Of a stretch of DNA of 15,025 nucleotides, positions 14,247-15,025 are shown piece after piece. Origin of the DNA: Candidatus Neomicrothrix sp. UBA4742 (GTDB taxonomy: Bacteria; Actinomycetota; Acidimicrobiia; Acidimicrobiales; Acidimicrobilacustridaceae); contig DHIQ01000132.1 in assembly GCA_002403895.1 (NCBI GenBank), positions 1-15,025 on the forward strand, given 5' to 3'. The stretch's first letter is position 1. Every line of letters begins with the position of its first letter. Position numbers and translations under genes: made by a program. The notes below the pieces were generated by a model. That model was given only the letters and a program-made list of their open reading frames with translations, did not search any database and was not told where the DNA came from.

Positions 14247-14988
14247 ACTTTCCGTCGTTTCCGATGACCGCCGGGAGCGTGTCCGGGCCCAGCGACGGCA
14301 GCGATACCTTGACGCTGCGGGGCGGATCATCGATCGTGACGGGCTCACCGGGGTCACCATGCAGGCCGTCGCTGACGAGCTGGACTGCGCCATCGGCACC
14401 ATCTATACGTACTTTCCGTCGAAGGCGGCCCTTCTGGCGGGCCTGCAGCAAGAAGCGGTGGAAACGCTGCGGGCCTCGTACCAGACCGCCCGACACCATT
14501 GGGATGCCTACCTCGACACCGAGAAGGTGGACGACGATCTCGTCCAGCTCGTCCAGCTCCAGGCGTTCGGCGGGTTCTGCATCGCCGCGTCGGTGGTGTT
14601 CGCCGACGAGTTTCACCTCCAGCGGTTGTTGCTGTCGGAACCGGTCACGCCGGGCGAGACTGACGAGACTCGCCAGGCGCTGCCGGTGCTGCACGCCCTG
14701 GTGGCCACCCCACGTGAGCTGTTGGAGGCCGCGGGGGAGGCAGGCGTGCTGGATCGGGGGGACCCCACCGAACGGGTCCTGCGTTGGCTGGCCGCGCTCC
14801 ACGGGGTGCTCCTGCTCGACAACCTCGGTCCGCTCGATCGCCACCTGTTCCGGGCTCCCCACCTGGCCCGGGGTCTGACCGCCGATCTCCTGGTGGGGTG
14901 GGGGGCGTCGCGCCCCGACGTCGAGGTCGCGGCCTCGCACGTCGAGCGACTCGCCGCGCTGGGACCCATGGCTCCACCGCCGGCGTGA
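14239..14988 (+). CDS. TetR-family transcriptional regulator
   Basis: This 249-residue repressor-type protein has an N-terminal helix-turn-helix (about residues 17-68), containing RYLDAAGRIIDRDGLTGVTMQAVADELDCAIGTIYTYFPSKAALL, the standard TetR pattern. The remaining ~180 residues are a helical ligand-binding/dimerisation region with no recognisable subfamily. A Pro-rich tail ends the protein. The start is uncertain: ATG 14239 (spacing to a -10-like hexamer), ATG 14221 (six residues longer) and TTG 14185 are all in frame. The two upstream starts would place non-family residues before the helix and lie within or upstream of the operator-like repeats. It is probably not part of the gcvH block. 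Its target beyond itself may lie to the right of the window, where the last 37 nt show no gene. Confidence 0.9.
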   Translation: MVQLSVVSDDRRERVRAQRRQRYLDAAGRIIDRDGLTGVTMQAVADELDCAIGTIYTYFPSKAALLAGLQQEAVETLRASYQTARHHWDAYLDTEKVDDDLVQLVQLQAFGGFCIAASVVFADEFHLQRLLLSEPVTPGETDETRQALPVLHALVATPRELLEAAGEAGVLDRGDPTERVLRWLAALHGVLLLDNLGPLDRHLFRAPHLARGLTADLLVGWGASRPDVEVAASHVERLAALGPMAPPPA

Positions 14989-15025
14989 CTTCAATAGCTC
15001 CGAACCGGCGCAGGAAGTGGTCGCC

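Overview
The window is high-GC, densely packed DNA from an actinobacterium. The strongest evidence is the ordered block at 11121-14117: gcvH, a GarA-type FHA gene, an FtsR-type MerR gene, a DUF151 bifunctional nuclease and a second MerR gene. From memory this is the same order as Rv1826-Rv1830 in Mycobacterium tuberculosis. A deep-branching class such as Acidimicrobiia fits, because mycolate-type genes are absent, most genes lack a Shine-Dalgarno sequence, and the LysRS and the MprF-like protein are separate genes. The class assignment is inference.

Layout. 1-426 holds one possible small reverse-strand gene and a nested inverted repeat. 436-1836 encodes an exported Tat-dependent phosphoesterase of the phospholipase C/acid phosphatase family. 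1896-5184 is lysS followed 4 nt later by an MprF/LysX-like membrane aminoacyltransferase. 5195-7419 is an SRAP/HMCES abasic-site protein overlapping a DUF2079 membrane protein. A HIT-family gene (7432-7857, reverse strand) converges on DUF2079 and diverges from a CDP-alcohol phosphatidyltransferase (7882-8490). That gene is followed by a large nucleotidyltransferase-phosphomutase fusion (8500-10986). Then comes the gcvH-garA-ftsR-nuclease-MerR block, and finally a TetR regulator (14239-14988) with what looks like its own tandem operator.

How the genes fit together. Several products act on the envelope: phosphoesterase, lysyl-phospholipid synthase, phospholipid synthase, sugar-nucleotide enzyme and a DUF2079 membrane protein. 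LysRS can supply lysyl-tRNA to its membrane neighbour, and the phosphatidyltransferase belongs to the pathway that makes that neighbour's lipid acceptor or cardiolipin. The gcvH-to-MerR block joins one-carbon/glycine metabolism (GcvH), control of 2-oxoglutarate flux (GarA) and cell-division regulation (FtsR, ResR-like).

The clearest non-coding signal is promoter grammar. Seven genes with no convincing ribosome-binding site have a TANNNT hexamer 6-8 nt upstream of the start codon, and lysS has one 10 nt upstream, as expected for leaderless mRNAs. In two places the TAG stop codon of the upstream gene is itself the first half of that hexamer, and at 7866-7875 two divergent hexamers overlap. I see no phage, transposon, CRISPR, tRNA or rRNA sequence, and no recognisable defence system. 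The window is mostly core genome with unusual regulatory compaction.
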